A DNA stretch of 64,000 bases from Ottelia alismoides. Lineage: Eukaryota > Streptophyta > Magnoliopsida > Alismatales > Hydrocharitaceae. The notes beneath the pieces are model-generated. The model had not been told where the DNA came from, did not search any database, and worked only from the letters and a program-made list of their open reading frames with translations. Both the position numbers and the translations under genes were made by a program. Below are positions 12,857-24,756 of the stretch, piece after piece (the stretch's first letter is position 1; every line of letters begins with the position of its first letter). The stretch spans positions 248,001-312,000 of the forward strand of contig JAZKJV010000681.1 in assembly GCA_037367405.1 (NCBI GenBank), written 5' to 3'.

Positions 12857-14431
12857 GGTGGCATTGGAGCAGTCTTTCCTCTGGGCAAGAGATATCCAAT
12901 CATTGATGCCTTAAGACCTTTAGTATATAAAAAATAGGTAGGTAACCGAAAATTTAGCATGACCTACATGTCTTTAGAAGATAACATGAGTATTAGATTG
13001 CTGGCCAATTGAAAGATAGAACTAGCCTTGGAGATTGCAGATTGTCCCAGTAAGGCGAAAGTGACTTTAGTAGACCAGATACACTAAATTGATTATTTGT
13101 TGAGATAAAAAAGGAGGGTCGAGTGATTAATTCATTATCGACAATGTACGACTTATTGGCTAAACAATGTTCTCATGTACGACTTGAGATTTTGGAAGTG
13201 ATATGAGATTTTTAGATAAAGTTGTTGATGATCTTATGACCACAATCATCAAGAGATATGACCATCCGTCCTAAAGAGATATTGACTTCAGTACAGATGA
13301 CATACCAGTGACTACATCGATATGAGTTAGATGAGATGAAAAATAAATTAAAGAGACCATTAGATAAGGGATTGGTGAGATTTGGTATTTCCTTGGAGTG
13401 TGTGCATTACTTGGACTTTACTATTATTGAACAAGGTTACTACAAAGATAAAATATTTGCTTCTTCATAGATGATCCATTGCAATAAGCAACCATCTTCT
13501 CTAAGATTGAACAATAGTTAGGATACCATTAGTTCAAGATCAAGGATACATGCACATTAAAGATTACTAAAAGTTTCGAGTGGTTCCCTTAACATCACAA
13601 GGCACCGGCTACTTTATGAAGTTCTTTAGTTGGGTAGTTTGAAGAAAGTTGATGATACTCTTGGTTGATGACATCTTAGTCCATTCACCAATTACCTTCC
13701 ACCCTATTTCTCAATTTATTATTGTAGTTATGGGAATAGTCAATATGGATATCATTAACTTCCTTTTAGAAAACCTAACAGGGAAAAAATAAAATAAAAT
13801 GTATTATGACCTTTCATATGTGATAAAGTTTATCCGAAACTAGCTAGGTTATTGGTGATGCATAATTTTGATCACTTGATCTAATTAATTCTTACAAGAT
13901 GAGATGATAACTTTTCTTAAGATTTTTATTTAATTATACCTAATAGAAAATATATGTTAAGTTAATGTATACTGAATTTTTGATATGTTAGTTGCTAGTG
14001 ATAGGCACAATCCTTTTAACATATTGCCATATCCCAACTTGAGTTAGAATTATCTTTCTTCGTATATACCATAGTTGTACACCTTGTTTTATTTTTTTTA
14101 TCATATTTCGTGAGTGATGATCCACAAATTGGCCCTTACAATTTCCTATCAATGTCTAGCTGGGTTGATTACTCTTGTCTCATATGTGAAGATATATTCT
14201 TGTGGATTTGTTTATTTATAATTAAGACCTTGAAGGAGGCGATTGTCATATTGTTAGAAAAGACCTAGATACAAGGGAATGGCTCTAAGGTAAAGAATAA
14301 GAAAGCGGGTCCCATAAAATGTGAAGAGCAAATCGAAGAACATACGAATGAGATGTGAGTCAATATCATGAGTCTTTTGTAAGTTTATTGACCAATAAAT
14401 TTCGAGACAATTTTTTTGTAGTTGGGTAGAT
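12857..14431 (+). pseudogene. Decayed Ty3/gypsy pol (reverse transcriptase) remnant
   Basis: This is the internal region between the two long LTRs. No frame is open, but reverse transcriptase motifs can be followed across stops. Near 13490-13550 the reading TKIEQ-LGYH-FKIKD corresponds to the plant gypsy consensus FSKIDLRSGYHQLKIKD. Near 13650-13690 the reading LMILLVDDILVHS corresponds to the catalytic FIDDILVYS block. At 1.57 kb it is far shorter than an intact gag-pol (usually over 4 kb), so gag, integrase and most of pol are gone. It should be inert. Family assignment rests on the two motif blocks and on the LTR ends. Confidence 0.6.
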
Positions 14432-14617
14432 TGCAACCCAAATGTTATTAAGAGGAATTAAAAAAAGAATAAAATAATAAAATAAGAGGCAACATGATGG
14501 GGTTTGGAATGATTGGATGTTAAAATTAGAAGGGTATTTGTGACAAATACGTATGAGATATTTGTTGGGAAGCCTTCAATGACCTGGATTCATCCCACGT
14601 TCTCCCTTTCGTTTTGC

Positions 14618-14625
14618 TATAAATA
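14618..14625 (+). promoter_or_regulatory. Candidate LTR TATA box
   Basis: TATAAATA sits in LTR2 at the position equivalent to the one in LTR1, with the same flanking words. The purine-rich leader that follows is interrupted by the MITE 84 bases later. Confidence 0.45.
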
Positions 14626-14708
14626 GAGTTATGCTCATAAGTATCATCCGTCCAAGTTACTAAAACGAGAGGGAGAGAGAATGAATAAGAGGGAGGGAAT
14701 GAACTAAG

Positions 14709-15347
14709 TAGGGATGAGCATTGGGTTGGGCCGGTCCAGCCCAGCCCGAAGCCAGGCCCGCATAGCCCGGCCTAGCCCGAACTCGAATTATTTACGGACT
14801 GGGCTTGGGCCAAAGATTTAGTCCCATTTAATAATTGGATCGGGGCCGGGCTAAGCCCTTTAGGCCCGATAGCCCGGCCCGCATAGAAGCCCAAAAGTAG
14901 GCCCGTTAGGCCCGATAGCCTGGCCCGCATAGAAGCCCACATAAAGCCCCGTATTTCTATAATATCTTTATGAAACTCTTTCCAGTAGATAGTAGAATCA
15001 TATATATGACCAAATCAGTGCAAAACACTAGGATAACTAAACAATAAAGACCTAAATAACTAATAAATACTTCATAATGAAGATTACAATCAAAATAACC
15101 AAATGAGGGTGCGCCAAGTATATGGGCCCGCTAAGTCTAGACTTATAAATTTTGGGTCGATCCAAGCCTAATTGATTTTTGAGACATTATGGGCTGGCCC
15201 GGCCCAGGACCGACCCATAATAATTGGGATGGGCTTGGGCCTTAAAAAAATTAGTGGACCTAGTCCCGGCCCAAAGTCCACAAACATAAATGGGCCTGGG
15301 CCTGGGCCTTGTGGGCCCGACCCAGGCCTGGCCCATGCTCATCCCTA
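14709..15347. mobile_element. hAT-type MITE in LTR2
   Basis: The ends are inverted repeats reading TAGGGATGAGCA inward, followed by subterminal repeats of GGCCCGGCCC type on both arms. The flanks are TGAACTA(A)G on the left and TGAAATAG on the right. The uninterrupted sister LTR1 has a single TGGACGAG at this place, so an 8-bp target duplication is supported by an empty site in the same window. An 8-bp duplication fits the hAT superfamily. There is no transposase frame, so it is non-autonomous. Confidence 0.75.
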
Positions 15348-16280
15348 TGAAATAGTAAATGTGTAAAGGAGATAGAGAATGAGTGAAAAGAAGAAAGAGA
15401 AAGGGACGAGTGAAATGAGGGAGAGTGAATGAGTGAAGAGAGAGAGAGAGAGTTAATGAGTGAGAGATCAAGAGAAAATTGGAGAGAGGGGAAGATCTGG
15501 CAACGACGGCTCTCTTTGTCGGCATCGAATGATTATTCGGCGGAATCGAAGAAACGTCGATGTGATCTATGATGGTTTGAATAGTCGGAATTGAGGCATC
15601 TTTGTTGACGGACTTCTCCTGTCGTTGAGGTATGTGTTGAACCCGTAAGAGTGACACACAAAAAAATTAGTGATCGTTTCTCGCCATAATCATGCCGATT
15701 ATTTTTCCATTATATAAATTTGCATCGATACGTTTCTTGCTCTAGTTTGTAACGATAAATAATCGGAATTAACATAATCTCAAAGATGTCCATGCAAGTG
15801 TTTCTCAAGAATTTGCTGGATATTCTTTAGAGATATGAAAAGATACCTATAACATACGCATATGAATGATAATCTCACTTTGCATTTAAATGATTTCTTT
15901 TCTACTAATTTATCTTTATCATGTATGGATTTACTTGTATGCTATATGTTGTTTTGATGGGAAAAATGTTGGTAAGTTATATGGCACCATATGCAAGCTC
16001 CAATGACACAATTAATATGTAAGGGATATATATGCTTATAATATGAGTAGTTCAGAATGCATCTCTAGATTCTCTACTTAAAAGAAAAATTATATGTTTT
16101 ACTTGGTTTTAAATAATATGTAAAATATATGGTATGGTTGGACATTAATATACAATCACCAGATTCTTGTACATAAAGTTTATGATTGTTACACATGTGA
16201 TTTCCATAGACCGCATGTCATAATGTTATACGTATCATATGCAGAGATAATTAGATCCAACTTTATGGACGCTATTATTA

Positions 16281-16472
<192 letters not shown>

Positions 16473-18261
16473 TTAACTGGAGATAATAACTTGAATAAGA
16501 AACATGTTTTTCTAAAATGTTCATATAATGCACGTATTATGGTTATTTTATATTCTCTCTACATGTACTTATCTTTGAATTCATAACAACTCATGTGATC
16601 GACTTGTCGAGTACCCTTATCTTCATGCCATCTATAGTCACTATGTTTGAAGTTCGTAACCAATTTATCCTTTTCTTGATATATTATTAAAAATGTCAAA
16701 TATTGCTATGTTTATGTATGTATATATATATAGATATATATAATGTTACCAAATTTATAATATTGCATGCCACCAACAATTCACGACTATTATTGGAAAG
16801 CAATAAAATGTATTGTACATGTAATGATGTAATATGTCTATTATCATTGATAATGAAATCACCTTAAAAAGAACACGTAATACAATAGTATCGGGTCAGT
16901 TCTTAGCTGATGGTGTATGGTGATTGCACACGAGCCTTTTAATTGATGTAAGTTATTTTGTTCTTAATTTATCACATATATGGTACACTAGTGATTGTCC
17001 TTTAATTGTAGTTAGTATATGTTTGGAAAGTTCTTAGATAATGACAAGATAAATACCATTGAAAAGCGTGATGGTATCGTGTATTACCATGAATGATGCG
17101 TGATTGATTACTCAATTAATTCTTTTATAATTTATATTAAGATGATGGGTCCAGAAATTGTGTTGTGTGATTGTAATTGCATGATTGCTTGAAAATAAAT
17201 ATATAGTATCCAGAATCTAATCTAATATGGTAACATCAATTACTGAATGACGGTGTTATATTGGTTATGTATTTTAAAAAATAAAGACCCTTAATGGAAC
17301 TAAAAGGTTCGTTATTGTATGAAGATGTATTAAAAACGAATATTAGCACTACGGTGATATATGGAGCTAAGTGTCATGCTAAAGTGGGAGCCACCTCTAG
17401 AGTCCGTTTATCGAGAATCTAAAGGCAACACCTTCCAGGTGTATCGGGTTCAATAGAATCTAGTGGAAAGTCCACAATTCACTCAGCGCTGATGTCATCA
17501 TGTTCCATGTAGTGATTGAGTGACCGCTTGTGCCAGCGGTAAAAGCCACCAAAGCTGCCTAGAACCTTATGTAATGAGATAAATTAGTCTAATGAATAAA
17601 CTAAGTGCTTATGAGAAAGCCAAATGCTTATTTGAATACTAAGTGTATATGTCCAATTATGTGAAACGCTAGGTGAATATGTGCAATCATGTTATTGTTA
17701 TGGGCATATGTGCAAATATGGTTGACCTTAAGAGCATACACAGAAAGTGTGGTATGCAATGCATGAACTCTTTTGTATGCACAATTAAGTTCCTTGAGAT
17801 TAATAAGATGATATCGCATGTGACAAGTCAATTCTTTTATGCAACATGGTAAGGCTGAAAAATGAACTGTTTCAAGTTTTCTCGTGGGAATAATTACCCT
17901 TGTGTTACAAATGAAATAGTTACTTGTGACTTGATTTCTACGCTAGTCGGTTTGACCCTATCTCGACACATACTAAGCGTTAAGCTCATACCATATTCTT
18001 GTGTTTTTATTGCAGGTCAATGTGGGGACAAATTTAGTGGCAGTTCGAGTCTTGTTGTTGGTTCTGAATGAAGGATGTCGTTGTACCCACTGGAATAAAG
18101 GATCTTGGTTTTGTATTAGAGATGTATACTTTTATTTATAAAGGAAATTTAAGATGGTTCCTTCTGTTATTTGTGATATCATTGATGTTCTTGAGTAACA
18201 CTCGGATTCGTCGTGGCGTTTGATATGTTTCCGCTGGTCACCTAGGATCCAGGATGTTACA

Positions 18262-19599
18262 TTACCTGTAGGGGTGAAGGTTGTCTCTTGTGGAGGAGTT
18301 ATACTTCTACTCGATGGACTCAGCGTCCTGAGGTGGCATAAGCTTGGCTACAATATGGGGAGATGCAAAACAACACGACGATGCCATGGATCTCACGGTC
18401 AAGGTTTTTATTGCTCGACCTTGCGCTCTAGCTGTCACTTGGAAGAAGGAGATGAACCTCTCTCTGTATTGAGATTGGTGGAAACCCTCGACGATGACGG
18501 TGATTGGGTTTTGTCGAGGGGAGGTTAGGAGGTGCGTGACTTGCAAAAGGGGGCTTGACATAGAGGGAGGTGATCGGAGGTCGTTGGCGACATGGATGAG
18601 GGTGGAGAGGTGAAGTTCAGGTCTATGGCTGTCACTGGTGGAGAGGAGAAGGCAGGGGTCGGACGTGGCTTGCGAGAGGAGGAAGTAGAAGCACGATCGT
18701 TCGATCAGCCAAGATCGAACAATAGAAGAAGCAACACGTGGAAAATAAAAAGAAATAAGAAGAACAGAAAGAAAAGAAGAGGGACATTGGATGAAGGGGT
18801 ATGGATCCAACAACTTTCAAAGAAAGAGGTTGGGATATTAAGTGGAGGGCACGTGGCGGCTCCTGGGGATACCACGTGTCGCCTCCACAAAATTCAGAAT
18901 ATAAATTAAAAGAAAAACCTAAATAAAATAGAAAATGAACTCAAATCGAGAAAGTTTCTTCACAAAAGTTGATCGTCTCACTGAGATCCACAACTTTCAT
19001 AAGGGGATCAAGATGAAAAACGTCTTTTGTACAAACTCATTTTTTGTTGTATATAAAATACCATATTTTCTATTTTATAAGTTTTTGTGATTTTTTAATT
19101 AAAGAAAAAATCAAATAAAATAGAATGGAAATATTTACACGTTAATCTAATTTTTGGGGATTTTTAATAATTAAGAAAATAAATGAATAAAATTAAAGAG
19201 ACTTATGTACTGATTCTATATACATACTCAAAACGTTTTTTTTATTTTTCTAGTATTTTGAAATTGGATTTTTGCAAAAATTTATTAAAATATAAATCAA
19301 AAGAAAATAAATGAAAAAGAAACAAATTAAATAGAGTTAATTATGTACATAAAATGATGAGTCAAAGTTAGTAAATATGTACAATATACAACGAGGACAC
19401 AAAAACCAAGTTTCAAATATGAAATTTGATTCTTTTGAATTTGTTTTTGATTTGTAGATAATTGAATGTACATTAATTCAAAAGTGAGTAAAGGTTCATA
19501 GGAGATTGAATGTGAGAGTTATTTGACTTTACGTCTTTTTGGTCTCAAACTAGGGTTTGGTTTTATTTGACATATATACAAGTTGTGATTTTTGGTATT
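18262..19599. other. Unassigned retroelement-like sequence
   Basis: A GC-balanced part (18262-18900) with frames on both strands gives way to AT-rich sequence. No protein family is recognised. At 18844-18886 there is a hairpin whose two arms each carry CACGTG. The arrangement (GC-rich block, then AT-rich, then the palindrome word) resembles the LARD-like repeats, so this may be a diverged or partial copy. Confidence 0.3.
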
Positions 19600-20360
19600 T
19601 TTCTTTTGTTGATGTTAGTGATATTTACACAATGAAGTTAATTTTATTTAAATTGGAGTTAGTGTAAATTAATCAAAAATGTAAGAAGTTAGGTTAATGT
19701 ACAGATGATTAATATACACAATTTTTTGGCTCCTTATTAATGCAAAGATGAATGATAAAAATACATCTTATTTACATATGCATGAATGATAATAATGCAT
19801 TATAAATGCATAAATGCACTTAATTACTTAAGGACAAAGCTCTATTTTCAGTTATTAACATGATGAGTCACAAATTCATCACACTGACATTTATTTTATT
19901 AAGATAACATTCTTGTAAATATATGCATGAGAATAAGAAGCATTTATTAACATAAAGTATGCACAATAATACAAATTCTGATTTTTTTCGTATTTTTTGT
20001 TTGTTAAAGTTAGTGATATTTACACAATAAGGTTGATTTTATTTACATTAGAGTTATGTAACTTAATTAATAAGGAGTTAGGTTAATATACAAGTGATTT
20101 ATATACACAATTTTTGGCTCCTTATTAATGCTAATATGAATGATAAAATATGCACATTATTTACATTTGCTTAAATGATAATGCTGCATATAGATGCATA
20201 AATGCACTTAATTACTTGAGGACAAGGCTCTATTTTCAGCTATTAAAGTGATGAATCACAGATTCATCACACCGACATCCATCCATTAAGATAACATTCT
20301 TGTAAATACATGCCTAAGAATAAGAAGCATTTATTAACACAAAAATAAGCACAAAAATAC
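19600..20360. repeat. Tandem duplication of an about 385-bp AT-rich unit
   Basis: Unit 1 (about 19600-19980) and unit 2 (about 19981-20360) share GTTAGTGATATTTACACAAT, GGCTCCTTATTAATGC, AAATGCACTTAATTACTT and the palindrome TGATGA...TTCATCA (19861-19881 and 20249-20269), in the same order. They are clearly diverged, so the duplication is not recent. Confidence 0.65.
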
Positions 20361-20840
20361 GAAATAAATAAAACCAAGAAAAGAAGAATGCACTTGTACA
20401 TATTGTAATAAATAGGGTGCAATCATATATATTTCACCTAACCCTAGAGACCTAGGCATTATGACTGGGTCGATAGAAGAAAAAGAGAAAAAAAGTTAAA
20501 CAAACACCAAAAATATATTCTTCATTCATATATATCACTTATGTATATATTGTACAAACTTCACCAATTTTTAATAAATTCGCATCAACCCCAATTGATG
20601 TGAAACTACTCTACATTGTAGACAATAATCATATTAACCAATTAAAATCCATTAAAAATATTAATTTTGTATATACATTCAATAAAACCAAAACCAAAAT
20701 TTGTATATACTTATGATTAAGCTCACTTTTCATTATACAATCACATATGGAAATATACTCACCTTATGAATAGTGTACTCTAATTTAACTTAAAACAAGA
20801 CGGTGGAAAATACTTATCTATATATGTCTTACTTCGACCG
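20249..20840 (-). repeat. Palindrome-ended repeat terminus, reverse orientation
   Basis: Read on the minus strand this ends in the 21-bp palindrome at 20249-20269. At 20440-20475 it holds the reverse of the block GATGCCTAGGTCTC also seen at 4299 in copy A. It is AT-rich and non-coding. Only the terminal part of the family is recognisable, and the right boundary is uncertain. Confidence 0.4.
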
Positions 20841-20872
20841 ATTCTCAATCTAGTAAAATCCTAGTGGTAGTA

Positions 20873-21200
20873 CATTGGTAGTATAGTGAGTCTGCCGCCC
20901 AAAGGGTCATGGTTCGAATCCCATGAGGGATGCCCATGAGGAAGATTTATTCTAAAATAAATAAAGGGCTCTATGAAGCATGGAATAACCCGTAATGGAG
21001 CACAGTTATAGAAGGACACAGAGAAAAATTTCAGGCTGGTGTCATGTGTGGTATTGAAGGCCAGGTTGGCCACATGTCGTGTTCGAAGGCCATGTTGGCC
21101 AGGTGTGTTGTAAAAGGTCATGTAGGACAATTGTTTCTGGTAGAGAGGCCATGACTCATAGGCGCGTCATTGTAATATTTGTTTTTGATTAATAAAAAAT
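20873..21200 (+). mobile_element. tRNA-derived SINE
   Basis: The head resembles a tRNA gene, with an A-box-like GGTAGTATAGTGAG near 20889 and a perfect B box GGTTCGAATCC near 20911, spaced as in a tRNA. No complete cloverleaf with an aminoacyl stem is evident. The body carries three related segments (GGCCAGGTTGGCC, GGCCATGTTGGCC, GGTCATGTAGGAC) about 30 bases apart, and it ends in a T/A-rich tail. A tRNA pseudogene is the alternative, but the about 300-base body favours a SINE. I could not fix the target duplication. Confidence 0.55.
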
Positions 21201-22246
21201 CTTAAGTTTTGACAATTAAAACTTTCTTTTCTAAATTTCCAATTCAAAAAAAATAAAAATTTGACGTAAGAAAAATTAAATAAAGGAAAAATTCTAGACA
21301 ATTACTTCACTCCTAATTAGTATTAGAAACACGTAAATATATCTAAACAAGTACCAAATGAAAACATGAAAACTAAAATCACACAAAAGAATACCACTCA
21401 AGTTGAGCACCAGATTTACACACTAGAACATCTATACCTAGCTTCTAACCTCCATGAGTTCGACACTCATATATGTACCACTAGAGAAATCACAATAGTT
21501 TTGTAAATTCAAAGGTTGATGATTTTATCAATTATAAAATAATGATAAGAACATCTTAACACAAAGTCATATCACTAGGGCATTTAACAAGAAGACTTGT
21601 ACAATGGTTGTAACATTGTGATTGCAGACATGGGATGTATTCAGTACTGAGTTAACATCGTCCATTTGGTGGCGAGTCTGATACTGTGATTGACCACTAA
21701 AAGTACATCGATTTATAATACCAAATAATTCAAAGACGATAGACGGACATGCAATTAATGGTTCTCTTCCAATAATATTTGAATGATAATTTTGATGATA
21801 AATAAGCACGTTTATGTTCCTGCAAACAAGGCTTTGAGGAATGCCGTTCTATGAGAGTCATGCAACTCTTGATTTTATATCCATCCCAATAATAGTAAGA
21901 CGTACAAAGATTTCCATAAACAATTTTGACGGGGCCAAGCTACCGAGTTTGTCAAACTAAAAAGGTACGGTATTCAAGCTTTTATTTATCGTGTTTCACT
22001 TGTAGTAAGCGAGCTCCGAAATGTATAACGCCTCTTATAAACATGTATACTTAAGATGCACCCAATTCGAATCATCCTCATATGCTCTTTGTCATTATCA
22101 TACTCTTTCATGCTTAAATATCAGTACCAAACCTTACACACAAGTATATAATTAAGCTCAAACTCGAACTCTAGATTATAAAACATCTTATATGAGCCAA
22201 CCTTAATTAATATAGGTATATTCCCTTGTTCATGTTCTAAACTTGA
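21201..22246. other. AT-rich sequence without recognised features
   Basis: No frame over 80 codons and no clear repeat structure. I see nothing that supports a gene. Confidence 0.4.
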
Positions 22247-22258
22247 GTCAAATTTAAA

Positions 22259-22429
22259 AAGGGCAAAGCCTTCTCCCACTTTAAGTAGGATCAGCTACAT
22301 GGATTCTTATCAAATCTATGTTGAAAGACCGGACTAATTTTTACGCTTATTGTCGGCTTCAAAGGGGGATTTGAACCCTAATCTTTTGGGTAGTATGTAC
22401 ACTGCTCTAACACCATATTATTGAAGTGG
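22259..22429 (-). mobile_element. Au-like SINE, copy 1
   Basis: On the minus strand the head reads TGGTGTTAGAGCAGTG with a B box GGTTCAAATCC, then GTTGAAAG-type sequence, and a tail ATCCATGTAGCTGATCCTAC...GTGGGAGAAGGCTTTG. The tail is nearly the same as the 3' end of the RTE LINE at 56.1 kb, as known for Au SINEs of flowering plants. It is flanked by GTCAAATTTAAA (22247-22258) and GTCAAATATAAA (22430-22441), a 12-bp target duplication with one mismatch. Confidence 0.7.
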
Positions 22430-22565
22430 GTCAAATATAAATCTTATACAAATATATCCTTTTATGAGTGTGTGTATATATATTGAGTCTTGCGACTGTT
22501 CAATATCACGTTACTCTATTAGTTTAAATGATAATCACATGCATCCTATTATAATTAATACCAAT

Positions 22566-23936
22566 CATAGAAGGTCATATCGATATCGATAACGCACCGG
22601 TCCCCTCAGAAAAGAATATATCGGAATATATCAGCGATATATGGACGATATAGGTGGAAATGTTGGAAAAGGCTAAAAAATGGCATTTTTTTGTCATTTT
22701 TTCAGAAACTAAGATCATCCAAGATATTAAAATAACAAATAACCTACAAATACACACTTATCTCACACAATCGATCATTTATACCCCATATATCGCACAA
22801 ACTGATCACTTCGAATATATCGATATTAATGTTGATTCCTGACTTATAAATATTGGAAATGGAGTTCGTCCAAGTTCTTACTTCTTAAAACACTAAATAA
22901 TTTACAAATATACTCTTAGATAACACATATCGATCATTTATAACCCTTATATCGTACATATCGGTCATATCGAACATATCGTTGGTACTGTTAATTGTTG
23001 ATCTCTAGATATTGGAAATGGAGTTTGTCCAAGTTCTTAGAACACTAAGTAACTAACAAATATACTCTTAGATCACACATATCGATCATCTATGACCCTT
23101 ATATCGCATATATCAGTCATATTGAACATATCAATGTTGATTGCTAACTTGTGGATGTTGGAAATGTAGTCCATCAAGTTCTTAGTACACTAAATAACTT
23201 ACAAATATACACTTATACCACACATATGGATCATCTACGATCATTATATTGAACATATCTGCCACATTGAGCATATCATTTGTTAATGTTATTTGTTGAC
23301 TTGTAGATATTGGAAATGGACTTCATCCAAGACTTATATTGCATCACATATTATGTATAAATAAAATGTTTGAGCTATTTTTGGAACCAAACAAATAAAG
23401 AGCATAATAGCATTTGTTAAAGAGACATAATTCATAATAATATTTTTGAAAGGGGAAAAAGATGAATTAAATCGATTGGACATCTCCAAGTTGAAGAACC
23501 ATTGTATGCACCCCCCTGTTGCACCATACCTATCAAACAGGGGTCTCGCTGCCTGATCAACGAGCCTCGGGGGTGGGTAGGTTAGCCCCATGTGCGGGGG
23601 TGCGGGAGCATCGCCCCCGATCCGAAACAAAATATATAAAACATGATGCGTTTTAATACTAGAAGTAGCAAAATAATTAGTGAAATCAAGCTTACAATGG
23701 TATTATTCATCTATATATATCGGAAAAATTTCGACGATATCGGCCGATATCCGAGATTTTTTTGTATTGAATCCAGACATTTTTGACCGATATAAGCCTA
23801 TATGGTGATATATCACCGATATATTGGTCATATATCGCCGATATCCTGGTAAATAGATATGCACCCTGATACCGATATCCCCTTCCTCTCGATACCCGAT
23901 ATATATCGCCGATATATCGCGATATGACCTTCTATG
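22566..23936. mobile_element. ATATCG-rich hAT-like non-autonomous element 1
   Basis: The terminal inverted repeats both read CATAGAAGGTCATATCG inward, and the element is flanked by perfect 8-bp copies of ATACCAAT (22558-22565 and 23937-23944). The subterminal zones, particularly the right one at 23710-23930, are packed with CGATATATCG-type words. No transposase is visible, so mobilisation in trans by a hAT-type enzyme is inferred from the duplication length. An internal tandem array lies at 22743-23340. A second family member is at 59232-60896. Confidence 0.75.
22743..23340. repeat. Four tandem units of about 155 bp inside the hAT-like element
   Basis: Units start near 22743, 22905, 23055 and 23205. 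Each repeats ACAAATATACNCTTA, CACATATCGATCAT, an ATCGAACATATC word and GATATTGGAAATGGA. Two diverged units of the same kind are present in the second family member near 59410-59670. Confidence 0.6.
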
Positions 23937-23944
23937 ATACCAAT

Positions 23945-24540
23945 AAACTCGTGGCCATTTGATAGAAAACTGTCCAAACATTTCAAAAACAAAATAAGCA
24001 TCTCTTGCAATACCATTTTGAGCAATTGTTAGCAATATTTTCGTAATTCATCTTTTAAATCATATATTGGCTAGTGGTTGTTATTGGTTTTGCCTAAACT
24101 CCTAATAAACGTGACCCTTGAGCTGCCATTCAACACTTCTCCACTCTTGAATACACTTGAAGGAGAACATGTTTGAGAAGCTTTTGTACATGTCAATTTT
24201 TTCAGCCCTTCATCTTCAAACCCCTTTGGTTTGCATTCAAGGGCAGAAGGAAAAGGCTACATATACGCGGTTATGGTAGACTCTCCCAAAATAAAAAAAT
24301 GACACGCACTCAAGCGCCCGCGCGCACACACACACACAAAAGATTGGTCTTTCTTTAAAAAGAATCATCCATATTTCGTTTAAAGGATAGTTCTTCTCAT
24401 AGATATTACATTCTTTATCTTACTTTATATTTTCTAGAAGGCATTTTCTGGGACAAGAAGTTTAGTATCTTCGTCTAAGAATCACATTACAAGCATCTCA
24501 CAACAAGGGTCCTTAAATGCTTTTAGAACATACAAGTTTA
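23945..24540. other. Intergenic sequence downstream of PGLP1
   Basis: No gene is recognised. A short CG/CA-rich simple repeat occurs at about 24312-24340. The sequence lies beyond the likely 3' end of the phosphatase gene. Confidence 0.4.
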
Positions 24541-24576
24541 ATCTAGTGTCAACAACGAAGATATCAAATAACACAG

Positions 24577-24582
24577 TTTATT
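24577..24582 (-). terminator. Candidate poly(A) signal of PGLP1
   Basis: AATAAA on the minus strand lies about 175 bases after the stop codon, a normal distance for a plant 3' UTR. Function is inferred from motif and spacing. Confidence 0.45.
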
Positions 24583-24756
24583 CATCTCCAAATCTGTAAA
24601 ATTCTGATCTGTTTCCTGCACGCAGGAAATGAAACAAGGGATAAAATTGAACACCTACTATGGCGCAGCATCTTCTGATGAAGCAGTGGAAGCCGAGTAG
24701 TAGTTAAGTGGAACTTCAGCAAATCTGTTCACGGTAAACAGCTCTCCTTATTCTCC

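Noticed and set aside
20873..20945. Functional tRNA gene
   Set aside because: A and B boxes are present but no complete acceptor stem is evident, and about 300 bases of SINE body follow.
22566..23936. CRISPR-like or satellite array from the repeated ATATCG words
   Set aside because: The words are subterminal repeats of a transposon with inverted ends and a target duplication, not repeat-spacer units.
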